Shown: piece after piece, positions 1 through 6,824 of the stretch
Layout: each line of letters starts with the position of its first letter
Position numbering within the stretch: the first letter of the stretch is position 1
NCBI GenBank assembly: GCA_036676355.1
Contig: JAKFDA010000061.1
Location: 1-21,026 of the forward strand
Direction of reading: 5' to 3'
DNA: 21,026 bases
From: ZC4RG42 sp036676355
GTDB taxonomy: Bacteria; Pseudomonadota; Gammaproteobacteria; Burkholderiales; SG8-39
Made by a program: the position numbers and the translations under genes
The notes under the pieces: generated by a model
What the model saw: the letters and a program-made list of their open reading frames with translations, nothing else
Database searches by the model: none
What the model was told of the DNA's origin: nothing

Positions 1-145
1 CGAGCTCGCACCGCAAGCGCAAAAGGGTACGGTCTATCTGTCGGGTCCCGAACCGATGGTGACGAAAGTCGGCAACGCTTTCAAGGAGCGGGGCGTGGCG
101 ATCAAGCAGGACTGGTTCCCGGGTTACGACGAGCAGAACTATTAG
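1..145 (+). CDS. C-terminal end of a flavin/NAD(P)-dependent oxidoreductase (partial)
   Basis: The reading frame entering at base 2 stays open to a TAG at 143-145 and gives 47 residues, beginning ELAPQAQKG and ending GYDEQNY. The segment VYLSGPEPMV is the typical motif near the C-terminus of ferredoxin-NADP+ reductase-like proteins, where S/G-G-P-x-P-M-V precedes the last helix of the nucleotide-binding domain. The final D-W-F-P-G-Y resembles the ending of FAD-dependent oxidoreductases of that superfamily. The protein would carry electrons between NAD(P)H and a flavin. Its partner and substrate cannot be told from the tail. The gene converges on narL with only 15 bp between the stop codons and no terminator hairpin that I can see. 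The 5' part lies outside the window. Confidence 0.7.
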   Translation, partial: ELAPQAQKGTVYLSGPEPMVTKVGNAFKERGVAIKQDWFPGYDEQNY

Positions 146-160
146 TCGGCCGATAGGCGT

Positions 161-844
161 TCAGCTTGCCGCTGTACGCGTTGCAAAACCCTTTTCGCTC
201 GCATATACCGCGACCTGAACGCGGCTGCTGAGATTCAGTTTGCGCAGAATATGCTGCACATGAATCTTCACAGTGCTTTCTGCGACACCGAGCCGGCGCG
301 CGATTTCCTTGTTGCTCGCGCCGCCGGCGATGAGGCCGACGATTTCCTGTTCGCGCGGCGACAATGCGCCGGGCGCCGCCTGCGTTTTCGCGCCCGGATT
401 CGCAGCCACGCCATCGCGCAGTTCGCTGACGAGTTTGTGCGTCATGCGGTCGGAAATCGCCGCTTCGCCGGCAAGCGTGCGGTGTATCGCGCCGACCAGC
501 GCCTCACTCTCGATGTTCTTCAGCAGATAGCCATCCGCCCCGCCGCGCAATGCGCTGACCAGATCGTTGGCGTCTTCGGATACGGTGAGCATGAGAATGC
601 GGCTGCCCGGCGATGCTTCGCGCAGCGCCGGTAGCGCCTGTACGCCGCTGATGCCGGGCATATGCAGATCGAGCAGTACGATGTCCGGCTGCAGTTGCGC
701 GGCCTGTTTGATGCCCTCGTGCGCATCGGCGGCGTCGCCGGCGACTTCGAATCCGGATTCCATGCTCAGCAACGCGACCAGACCGCGACGCATGAGGGTG
801 TGGTCGTCGATGATGAGGACGCGGATTGGCTGACTGCTTTTCAT
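161..844 (-). CDS. narL: NarL-type nitrate/nitrite response regulator
   Basis: This is a 227-residue two-domain regulator. An N-terminal receiver (about residues 7-125) has the acidic pocket D13/D14, the phospho-acceptor D59 in the segment LLDLHMPG, and the switch lysine in YLLKN. A linker rich in Ala and Pro follows. A LuxR/NarL-type helix-turn-helix (about 160-215) has LSPREQEIV, NKEIARRL and STVKIHVQHILRKL, which is very close to E. coli NarL. It should bind DNA when phosphorylated and adjust anaerobic nitrate-respiration genes. The start at 844 is backed by AAGGGG about 7 bases upstream. It follows narX in the same orientation, and a pair of REP elements fills the 192-bp gap. The pairing with narX is inferred from adjacency and matching families. 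Confidence 0.88.
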   Translation of the reverse strand: MKSSQPIRVLIIDDHTLMRRGLVALLSMESGFEVAGDAADAHEGIKQAAQLQPDIVLLDLHMPGISGVQALPALREASPGSRILMLTVSEDANDLVSALRGGADGYLLKNIESEALVGAIHRTLAGEAAISDRMTHKLVSELRDGVAANPGAKTQAAPGALSPREQEIVGLIAGGASNKEIARRLGVAESTVKIHVQHILRKLNLSSRVQVAVYASEKGFATRTAAS

Positions 845-878
845 TGCTAGCCCCTTGGCAAATTATCGCGACGGACTT

Positions 879-926
879 CCGTTCATCCTTCGGCCCTTCG
901 ACAAGCTCAGGGCTCAGGACGAGCGG
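879..926 (-). repeat. REP-type palindromic repeat, copy 1
   Basis: A 48-base element that, read on the minus strand, starts CCGCTCGTCCTGAGC and ends GGATGAACGG. It contains the widespread proteobacterial repeat core TTCGACAAGCTCAGGGC. It forms an inverted pair with the related element at 961-1009 in the narX-narL gap. Dispersed REP-like elements of this family are often found between genes and can affect mRNA stability or termination; any such effect here is inference. Confidence 0.75.
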
Positions 927-960
927 AGGAGCGCGGTGACATCAGTATTCCTCGCCGAAG

Positions 961-1009
961 CCGTTCGTGGTGAGCGCGAGCTTGCGAGCAGTCGAACCAT
1001 GAAGGGCGG
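961..1009 (+). repeat. REP-type palindromic repeat, copy 2 (inverted relative to copy 1)
   Basis: Begins CCGTTCGTGGTGAGC, has GAGCTTG in the middle, then GTCGAACCATGAA and ends GGGCGG. Aligned with the reverse complement of 879-926 it shares the ends, TGAGC, GAGCTTG, GTCGAA and ATGAA, so it is a diverged member of the same family in the opposite orientation. The two copies would face each other as a BIME-like unit. It ends 28 bp from the narX stop. Confidence 0.7.
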
Positions 1010-1036
1010 TACGTAAAGAATGTTTTTCATCGGGTG

Positions 1037-2893
1037 TCAGGCCACCTGTTGCGCCGCAAGCGGCACGCTGAGTTCGATTGTGGTGCCGACGCCGGGCGCG
1101 GAACGGACGTGCAGCACGCCGCCCGCGCGCTGACTGCGTTCTCGCATGATGCGCAAGCCCACGTGTTCGTCGTGGCGCGCAGCAAGCGGATCGAAACCCT
1201 TGCCATTGTCGTGTACGCGCAGATGGTAAATCGGTCCGCGTTCAAGGCTGATATCGACTTGCGTACAGACCGCATGTTTGCGGATGTTGGACAGTGCTTC
1301 CTGCGCGATGTGAATCAGTTGCAATTCGCGATCGGGCGATAGCGCCGGCGCGCTGCCGGTGATCGAAAACGCGACCGGAATGCCGGTCTGCCGTTCGAAA
1401 CGCGCGAACACGCTGCGCAGCGCATCGTCCAGGCTGTCATTGCCGACGCGGGTGCGGAAGTGGGTGAGCAGTTCGCGCACATCGGCATAGCATTCCTGTA
1501 CGCCGGTCTTGATTTCGTCGAGGTGCCTGCCGGCGCGAGTCTGATCGTCGTGCCCGAGCGCGTCGCTGAGCATTTGCGTCTGCAGATTGAGAAAGGCGAG
1601 CGATTGCGCGATCGAATCGTGCAGTTGCTGGGCCAGATGGTTGCGCTCTTCGAATACCGCGACTTCCCGATCGCGCGCGATAAGGCGCAGGTTCTCGATG
1701 GCGACGCCCAGGTGCTGTCCAAGCGTTTCGAGCAGGTGTTTCTCCTCCGCCGCCAGTTCGCGCGCGGTGACGAAGAACAGATTGAATACGCCGATAGCCG
1801 CATGGCGGAATTCGACCGGCACCGCGACGACGGTCTGGAAGCGCTCGTTACGACAATGGGGCAGGGTGAGCACGGTATTGGAATCCCGCACCAGATGAAT
1901 CACCGAGCGGGTCTGCTGGATTGCCTGACCGCAACCGCACTGGTCGTCGGGGATGCAATGTTCGGCGTCGATGAAGTCGGCCGATACGCCGTCCGACGCG
2001 GTGATATGAATGGCGCCGTCATGGACGTTGCGCAGCCGCACCGCGCCACCGGTGGCGTCGAAGGCGCGCACCACGCGCGCGACGAAACCGCGGCTCAGCT
2101 CGTCGACGGTCTGCGCCGTGCTGAGAAAGGCGGTCATGTCATAGAGCATGGCGAGCTGTTCGTTCTGGCGCGCGAGGTCGCGTGTCTTGGCGTCGACACG
2201 TGCTTCCAGCGTGCGATACGACTCCTCCAGCGCCGCCGCCATTTCATTGAAGCCCTGCGTCATGGCGCCGAATTCGTCGCGCGATTCGACCGGCAGGCGG
2301 ATGGAGAGATCGCCGTTGCGCATGCGCGCGATGCCCTCGGTGAGGCGCGTCGTCGGCCGGATGACGAACATGAACGACAGGTAAATCAGCGCAACGGTGC
2401 CGGCAATGGCCAACGCGAGCAAGCCGAGCTGGGCCGCGCGCAGCAGATTGGTGGAGGCGGCATTGGCGTGTTCCACGCGCCTGACCAGTTCGTCCACGGT
2501 CAGAACGAATCCGTCCACCTCCGCGAGTTGAACGGGCTGCGCTTGATCGATCAGACGCGGCCTGAGATCGGCCCAGTCCGATTCGATCTGTTGTAATTGT
2601 TTCCTGACCGGCGTCGCGGCCGGCAACGCCAGCGGGCGTGACGGGTCGCCCGCGCCCAGGCGTTCGAGCACCATGTCGACTTGCACCGCTTCCCAGGCAG
2701 CGCTGTCCGGATCGTTGTCGCGCATCAGCGCGGCGACATGGTAGGCGCGCATGCGCAGGCTGCCGGCGTCATTGATTGCCGCACCGCTGCCTTCAAGGGT
2801 CCAGGAGATGTACAGCGTCAGACCGATGGACAGCAGCGCGACGATCAGAAAAATCAGCTCAACGGCGACGAGCCTGGCGCTGAGAGTGCGCAT
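1037..2893 (-). CDS. narX: NarX-type nitrate/nitrite sensor histidine kinase
   Basis: A 618-residue membrane kinase. Membrane segment 1 (about 10-32) and segment 2 (about 155-177) frame a periplasmic domain. That domain begins with a P-box-like stretch (residues 39-52, INDAGSLRMRAYHV), the nitrate-binding signature of NarX/NarQ. HAMP (about 177-232), a GAF-like region (about 245-405) holding Cys313, Cys319, Cys321 and Cys347, a HisKA_3 dimerisation domain with phospho-acceptor His425 (QQLHDSIAQ), and a HATPase domain (Asn536 N-box, DNGKGFD at 562-568) follow. Length and order match NarX. It should autophosphorylate in response to nitrate/nitrite and pass phosphate to NarL. The start at 2893 has only a weak ribosome site; an ATG 7 bases upstream is out of frame. 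An FNR-type box lies 59 bp upstream. Confidence 0.9.
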   Translation of the reverse strand: MRTLSARLVAVELIFLIVALLSIGLTLYISWTLEGSGAAINDAGSLRMRAYHVAALMRDNDPDSAAWEAVQVDMVLERLGAGDPSRPLALPAATPVRKQLQQIESDWADLRPRLIDQAQPVQLAEVDGFVLTVDELVRRVEHANAASTNLLRAAQLGLLALAIAGTVALIYLSFMFVIRPTTRLTEGIARMRNGDLSIRLPVESRDEFGAMTQGFNEMAAALEESYRTLEARVDAKTRDLARQNEQLAMLYDMTAFLSTAQTVDELSRGFVARVVRAFDATGGAVRLRNVHDGAIHITASDGVSADFIDAEHCIPDDQCGCGQAIQQTRSVIHLVRDSNTVLTLPHCRNERFQTVVAVPVEFRHAAIGVFNLFFVTARELAAEEKHLLETLGQHLGVAIENLRLIARDREVAVFEERNHLAQQLHDSIAQSLAFLNLQTQMLSDALGHDDQTRAGRHLDEIKTGVQECYADVRELLTHFRTRVGNDSLDDALRSVFARFERQTGIPVAFSITGSAPALSPDRELQLIHIAQEALSNIRKHAVCTQVDISLERGPIYHLRVHDNGKGFDPLAARHDEHVGLRIMRERSQRAGGVLHVRSAPGVGTTIELSVPLAAQQVA

Positions 2894-2924
2894 GCTTCAT
2901 GGCAACCAGAGTCACAATGAAGCC

Positions 2925-2965
2925 ATGATGGACGCGCACGAAACCCCATGCTTGATCTCGGTCAA
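2925..2965 (-). promoter_or_regulatory. FNR/Anr-type box and candidate promoter of narX
   Basis: TTGATCTCGGTCAA at 2952-2965 (plus strand) matches the FNR/Anr/Dnr consensus TTGAT-N4-ATCAA with one mismatch. It lies between the stop of the receiver gene and narX. CATCAT at 2930-2925 (minus strand, 4/6 to TATAAT) sits at the spacing expected of a class II FNR promoter, with the box centred near -41.5. This would put the start of transcription near 2918. The reading is anaerobic induction of narXL. Confidence 0.65.
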
Positions 2966-2999
2966 GCGGGGCGCAGAGCAGCGCCGTGTTTTACCGGCT

Positions 3000-3395
3000 T
3001 TACCAGCGCAGGTCGTGCGAAACAGGCGTCTCGTTCAGGAATTTGCTCGCTTCCAGCTGTTCGAGCGTGTCGATCAGCCGCTCGATGTTCACCGGTTTAC
3101 GCAGAAATACATCGCAGAGTCCGCTCAACGCTTCCGGGTAGTCGCCGCCCGTCAGCGCAATGATCACCGCGTCCTCGAGTTCGGCGTTGGCACGGATCGC
3201 CTTGCAGAGATCCACCCCGTCGACGCCCGGCATGATCAGATCGGTGAGCACGACATCGGGGCGCTCGCGGTCGAGCATGCGCAGCGCTTCGTCGCCACAA
3301 TCGGCGTCGTGCACCTCATAACCTTCCATTGCGAGCGCCGAGTGGAGCAGGCCGCGGGTGGCGGAGTCATCGTCTACCAGTAGAAGTCGTTGCAT
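3000..3395 (-). CDS. Stand-alone response-regulator receiver protein (CheY-like)
   Basis: A 131-residue single receiver domain with no output domain. Residues 2-10 (QRLLLVDDD) hold the acidic pair. The DVVLTDLIMPGVDG stretch holds the phospho-acceptor Asp. ALTGG supplies the conserved Thr, and FLRKPVN the switch Lys-Pro. Such proteins relay phosphate or act through protein contact. The frame extends upstream to 3536, but the domain begins at the Met at 3395, so that start is preferred. An alternative ATG at 3425 has AGGAG only 2 bases away, a tight spacing, and would add MRISTKRTAT. The gene lies upstream of narX in the same orientation with a 106-bp gap containing narX's own FNR-like site, so it is probably not strictly part of the narXL transcript. 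The cognate kinase is unknown. Confidence 0.82.
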   Translation of the reverse strand: MQRLLLVDDDSATRGLLHSALAMEGYEVHDADCGDEALRMLDRERPDVVLTDLIMPGVDGVDLCKAIRANAELEDAVIIALTGGDYPEALSGLCDVFLRKPVNIERLIDTLEQLEASKFLNETPVSHDLRW

Positions 3396-3475
3396 GGTCG
3401 CTGTCCGCTTTGTGGATATCCGCATGTCTCCTGCAATGCGCAGGCCGTGCGCTCTGCGACGGGCGCCGAAAATCT

Positions 3476-3493
3476 TGTCGGACGTGTCCGACA
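3476..3493. promoter_or_regulatory. 18-bp interrupted palindrome, candidate operator
   Basis: TGTCGGAC-GT-GTCCGACA is a perfect 8-bp inverted repeat around a 2-bp centre. It lies about 80 bp upstream of the receiver gene start (3395) on its promoter side. The size and symmetry fit a binding site for a dimeric repressor or activator; I do not recognise which family. A hairpin is less likely because a 2-base loop is too tight for a full-length stem. Confidence 0.45.
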
Positions 3494-3651
3494 TGCAACC
3501 TCGGCGCAGGTTGAAGTCATTCCCGGCGGGCAACACCCACAGATGTAAGGGAAGCTCTGATTAAGGTTATTTGATCGAGGCAATCGCCAGTTCGTTTCGC
3601 ATAAGCGATTGATTGCTTTGTCCTCGCTCGTACAGCCATGTGCCGGCGCGT

Positions 3652-3771
3652 GGAGCAGGGCCCCTTCAGGGGATGCGACCGCACAGGCACATGAAGGAAC
3701 GCGAAATGAACCGGCCCATCACAGCCCGCTGCGGGGTCGCATCCATCGATGAAACCGATGGGACCTGCTCC
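3652..3771. repeat. Paired inverted REP elements (BIME)
   Basis: Two related palindromic units in opposite orientation. The left unit has GGAGCAGG (3652-3659), a small hairpin CCCC-TTCA-GGGG (3661-3672) and GGATGCGACC (3671-3680). The right unit, read on the minus strand, has GGAGCAGG (3771-3764), a 6-bp hairpin CCATCG/CGATGG (3743-3748 with 3756-3761) and GGATGCGACC (3744-3735). The two units therefore share both flanks and differ in the central hairpin. Together they could fold into a large branched structure. No RAYT transposase is present in the window. Confidence 0.75.
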
Positions 3772-3906
3772 GCCCTTCGCGGTCCCGCACTCGCGACCAT
3801 CCTCGGCAATTTAATTAGACATTCCTAAGAGCGATGTGATGCCGTTGTCATTTTTAGCGCGGTAGTCAGCGCCACGGGCGACGGGAGCGGCTAGGCTTGA
3901 GCCGTC

Positions 3907-3937
3907 CAATCCGGTTGTCGCAGTTGCGGCCGGATTG
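3907..3937. promoter_or_regulatory. 8-bp dyad upstream of the 4003 gene
   Basis: CAATCCGG (3907-3914) and CCGGATTG (3930-3937) are perfect inverted repeats separated by 15 bp. They end 65 bp before the start at 4003. The element could be an operator or a leader hairpin. There is no T-run, so it is not an obvious terminator. Confidence 0.35.
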
Positions 3938-4002
3938 CCGATTTACCTCAGTACTCAGCGCGGCCGGCCCAATAACAACACATCCATGCCGGCACGCGCA
4001 GG

Positions 4003-5973
4003 ATGCGGCCTCGTATGCACAAAGAGCCCTGTGATTCGCTTCCCACGGTCGGACGGCTATCCGAGCCGCGCGCGCGCCGGGTCGTCGCGCTCGCAGTATC
4101 GAAGCCGCATTTCGTGCGGGTGCTCCGGTCGCAGCGGCTGTGGCTGATCCTGATCGGTCTGGTCATCGGCGTGTTGTTCGTCCGGTGCGACTGGTCGGTT
4201 TTGAACGGGGTGGCGGATGTTGCACTCAGCGAGGCGCACGTCGCCACGCTGTTGCGCAGCGACAAAATGCGCTTCTATGAAGCTGTGCGGGAGCCGGCAT
4301 CGTTCGCGCTGCCGACCGCCGTGCAGCATCGCCGTTTCGCCGAGGCGCTGCGGATTCTGCAGGCCTATAGCGAACAGGCTGATCCGCGCCTCCTCGATCA
4401 GGCGCGCGGCCTGCTGCGAAGCGTCAAATATCAACTCGTCCTCGGTACCGACGGCTACTGGTATATCCGCGACCGGTTGGCGGCGCGCGCATGGGGCAGT
4501 TATGTCGTCAATCGCGCACCGCGCGATCGCCTGCTGGTGGAAGTACCGCGGCCGCTCGACGAGAGGCATGTCATGGAAGCGGGCACGGCGGTGTTCTACG
4601 AAACCGGCGCACAGGCGCTCGCCGTCGCGGGGCCGTTGAACGCGCGCAACCCAGGGGCCGACGTGCTGACCTCGAGTGGAACATTCTTTCAAGCGTTTCA
4701 CCGTATTTACGCGCGCGGGTCGGTACTCGCGGTTCGCAGCGCGACGATCGCGCCGACGAACAGCCGAGGCTGGACACCGGGCGGGGCGAGCCGCCTGTGG
4801 GTGAACGGAGAGTGGTCGGAAGTCGAGCAACTGAAAGGTCTGGTCGGCGCGCTGGTGGTGATCTGGAAAGCGTCGCCCATCGAAAATCTGCAGCGGCGCA
4901 CCACACCGGGTAGCTATGCCGAACTTTATTTGAACGGTGACGATGCCGGCGAACTGGTCGCACGCCTGGAGAGCCGTGCGGTCATGCGGGCGAACTGGCA
5001 ACCCGAGGCCCTGAAAACGCGGCTTGATGACTGGCTCCGGGCCGGCGAAAGTGCGCGGTCCGATTCAGACAATCATGTCGCGCAGCACGCATCGCAATCC
5101 GAGTTTTTCGATCGGGAAATTCTAAGCCCGCTGCTGCGTGCCGCACAGACCGGCTATCGTCATGGCAAGTGGACATCAGGCACGCGTGCGCAGTTGCGTG
5201 CGATTCACTACGTCGCCCAGGGGATGGGTTACGCCGTGACGCGCCTGCGTGACAGCAGGGTGCGCGACGAATACCTGGTATTGCACGGAACACACTCATC
5301 ACGCGGTCGCGAGCGATTCGTGTTGCGCGCGGGCGGTGGCGACGACTATGCCGTCAACATTCCCGATGCCGCGCGTGCGCCGAAAGCGCTGGAGTACGGC
5401 GTGACGCTTTTCCACTCGCTCAAGGCGCGCGCGCTGCTTGTTAACGAGGAAGAGCCACAGATGCCGCCGGCGAATGACGGTCCAGGTATGAGTACCGGCG
5501 GCGACGATATGTTGGCGTTCGCGAATCGGGTGCTGAAGCGCGAACAGGGCGAGCAGGCCTTCATGGTCGTCATCAGTCGCGGCTATGCGCATGACACCGC
5601 TGCACCGATGGCGCAAGCGGATGTGTCGCTCGTCCTTGCCGATGGCACGATGTCGCGCAACGAGGCCACGCCGCTGGCCAGGCAACTGCTTTCGACCGTG
5701 CGGCGATCGGGTCTCTCCTATCGCTTCGTCGAGGCGGCGAAGGATGCGGCCGGATCGCAGACGCGGGCCTTGAACGACGAAGTCGCAACGCTGTGGCTTT
5801 CGCCCCAAGCGCGTGTGGCGCACGGCCCGTCGCTTCTTGCAGACAGTCGAACGAAGAAGGGCAGGGTGCAGAACGTGCCCGCGCAGTTGAGCGGCACCAT
5901 CGATCACGCGTCGGCCGAACGTGATGGCGATAACACGCGCACGGCCTTTCTTGACTTGAACAACGCGCAATAG
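4003..5973 (+). CDS. Membrane-anchored extracytoplasmic protein with two related halves, function unknown
   Basis: A 656-residue protein. A basic N-terminus of about 44 residues is followed by one hydrophobic segment (about 46-62, LWLILIGLVIGVLFV) that should act as a signal anchor. About 590 residues then lie outside the membrane. Two stretches look alike: about 150-245 (RLLVEVPRPLDE... EAGTAVFYETGAQALAVAG) and about 445-530 (DYAVNIPDAARA... EYGVTLFHSLKARALLVN). Each continues into a helix and a strand ending in LAVRS or MVVIS. This points to an internal duplication of one alpha/beta domain. I recognise no family and no clear metal-binding cluster. The ATG at 4003 has poor spacing from GCAGG; the ATG at 4015 has AGGA 11 bases upstream and is an alternative start. 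It lies upstream of the exopolysaccharide operon in the same orientation, so a role in that pathway is possible but unproven. Confidence 0.8.
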   Translation: MRPRMHKEPCDSLPTVGRLSEPRARRVVALAVSKPHFVRVLRSQRLWLILIGLVIGVLFVRCDWSVLNGVADVALSEAHVATLLRSDKMRFYEAVREPASFALPTAVQHRRFAEALRILQAYSEQADPRLLDQARGLLRSVKYQLVLGTDGYWYIRDRLAARAWGSYVVNRAPRDRLLVEVPRPLDERHVMEAGTAVFYETGAQALAVAGPLNARNPGADVLTSSGTFFQAFHRIYARGSVLAVRSATIAPTNSRGWTPGGASRLWVNGEWSEVEQLKGLVGALVVIWKASPIENLQRRTTPGSYAELYLNGDDAGELVARLESRAVMRANWQPEALKTRLDDWLRAGESARSDSDNHVAQHASQSEFFDREILSPLLRAAQTGYRHGKWTSGTRAQLRAIHYVAQGMGYAVTRLRDSRVRDEYLVLHGTHSSRGRERFVLRAGGGDDYAVNIPDAARAPKALEYGVTLFHSLKARALLVNEEEPQMPPANDGPGMSTGGDDMLAFANRVLKREQGEQAFMVVISRGYAHDTAAPMAQADVSLVLADGTMSRNEATPLARQLLSTVRRSGLSYRFVEAAKDAAGSQTRALNDEVATLWLSPQARVAHGPSLLADSRTKKGRVQNVPAQLSGTIDHASAERDGDNTRTAFLDLNNAQ

Positions 5974-6075
5974 CGTTCCGCTACTTTCGCTGCGTATCTA
6001 CTCCCTTTGGGCAATGTGCATCGGTGCCATATTCAGTTATACAAAACTAAAGGTCCAGGCAGCCGGAGTACGTTG

Positions 6076-6372
6076 GTGAACGAAAGCATGCATCAGTTGT
6101 TCTTGCAGCTGAATCCAATCGGACAAAAGATGCGTTTTCATTTGCGCGCCGGTACCTCTTTCACCGGAACCGTGCACGCCATTCATACCGACAGCGACGG
6201 ACGCATCGCGGTCATCCAACTCGTTCCGGGCCACCGGTCGACAGGCGACTTCATGTTCCTCAATGGCGACGACATCTGCGCGATCGCCTATGCGCAGAAC
6301 ACCACAATGAAATCGGAACTGCGCGAACCCGAACACCAATCCGAAACCATTATCAAGGCTGTGATCGGCTGA
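6076..6372 (+). CDS. Small protein with an Sm-like (LSm/Hfq-type) sequence pattern
   Basis: The open frame begins at 6007, but GGAG at 6065-6068 sits 7 bases before a GTG at 6076, giving 98 residues, (M)NESMHQLFLQL onward. The core IGQKMRFHLRAGTSFTGTV resembles an Sm1 motif: strand, L-x-x-G-x-x-F-x-G-x-V. FMFLNGDDICAIA resembles an Sm2 motif, where a hydrophobic strand is followed by N/R-G-D-x-I-x-x-I. The spacing, about 30 residues between the motifs, is plausible for a small beta-barrel. It is not Hfq itself, because the Hfq Sm2 signature YKHAI is missing. The tail after residue 75 is polar and probably disordered. It lies 102 bp after the 4003 gene and 450 bp before wecB. An ordinary small barrel with no RNA role is equally possible. 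Confidence 0.7.
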   Translation: MNESMHQLFLQLNPIGQKMRFHLRAGTSFTGTVHAIHTDSDGRIAVIQLVPGHRSTGDFMFLNGDDICAIAYAQNTTMKSELREPEHQSETIIKAVIG

Positions 6373-6824
6373 ACGTCGTCTGTAGACTTCGTTGCGTCGC
6401 TTGCGTCGCGGTATCCGCGCGCCCGCTCCATGTGGACGACACAGTGAAATCAGACGCCACAAAGGGCTCACTCCTCATCATCGAAGCGTTCTCGTTGTCC
6501 GCTGCGTAGAGCGCTAATAAAAACTAGGCGCGCAAAGCATTGTCGCAGACGCGCATCGCAACCCCCCACGTAGCGCTGTCGTCGCACCACCTTACATCAA
6601 TGCCTTCCGATATCACCGAAAACTGTCTGCGCTTTGGCGACATGTCGTTGCAAAACAACTCTCTTACTTCTTCGGGAATGCGCGTGGCACAGAGGCTGCT
6701 CATAGAGAGCAGCGCGAACAACGGATGAGTAATCCGAAGTGCATATGCAGATCAAGTGTGTCGTACACAGCGGGGCACGCACAGCAACATCGGCAAGTAG
6801 AACGGGGAAGTGAGGAGCGGGATC
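6373..6824. other. 452-bp noncoding region upstream of the exopolysaccharide operon
   Basis: No open frame here looks like a protein; the frame at 6540-6728 would overlap the promoter candidate and shows no motif. A small hairpin CGCGG-TAT-CCGCG occurs near 6405-6420 without a T-run, so it is not a clear terminator. The main content is the -24/-12 site at 6685-6700 and a long leader of about 114 bases before wecB. I found no known riboswitch pattern in the leader. Confidence 0.55.
6685..6700 (+). promoter_or_regulatory. Candidate sigma-54 (-24/-12) promoter of the wecB-nfrB operon
   Basis: TGGCAC-agagg-CTGCT has the invariant GG and GC with the required 10-base spacing. It matches the consensus TGGCACG-N4-TTGCW at 10 of 12 positions. 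Transcription would start near 6711, leaving a leader of about 114 bases to the wecB ATG. Sigma-54 control would require an enhancer-binding activator, which is not encoded in this window. Confidence 0.5.

Larger units (their letters stand above)
3396..4002. other. 607-bp noncoding region between divergent genes
   Basis: It separates the minus-strand receiver gene from the plus-strand gene at 4003. It contains an 18-bp palindrome (3476-3493), a pair of inverted REP elements (3652-3771) and an 8-bp dyad (3907-3937). An open frame at 3613-3828 runs through the REP pair and has no recognisable protein pattern, so I do not call it a gene. No convincing -35/-10 pair or -24/-12 site was found for the plus-strand gene. 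Confidence 0.6.

Noticed and set aside
1460..2596. Long plus-strand frame of 378 codons opposite narX
   Set aside because: It is antisense to a clear histidine kinase with all motifs; long antisense frames are common in GC-rich genes.
3571..3585. Second possible FNR box (TTGAT with a CAA nearby) upstream of the receiver gene
   Set aside because: The right half-site does not match ATCAA at the correct spacing.
3613..3828. Plus-strand open frame of 71 codons
   Set aside because: It runs straight through the inverted REP pair and shows no ribosome site or protein pattern.
3914..3930. Sigma-54-like GG...TTGC upstream of the 4003 gene
   Set aside because: The spacing between GG and GC is 11 bases rather than the required 10.
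6540..6728. Plus-strand open frame of 62 codons upstream of wecB
   Set aside because: No motif, no good ribosome site, and it overlaps the -24/-12 candidate.
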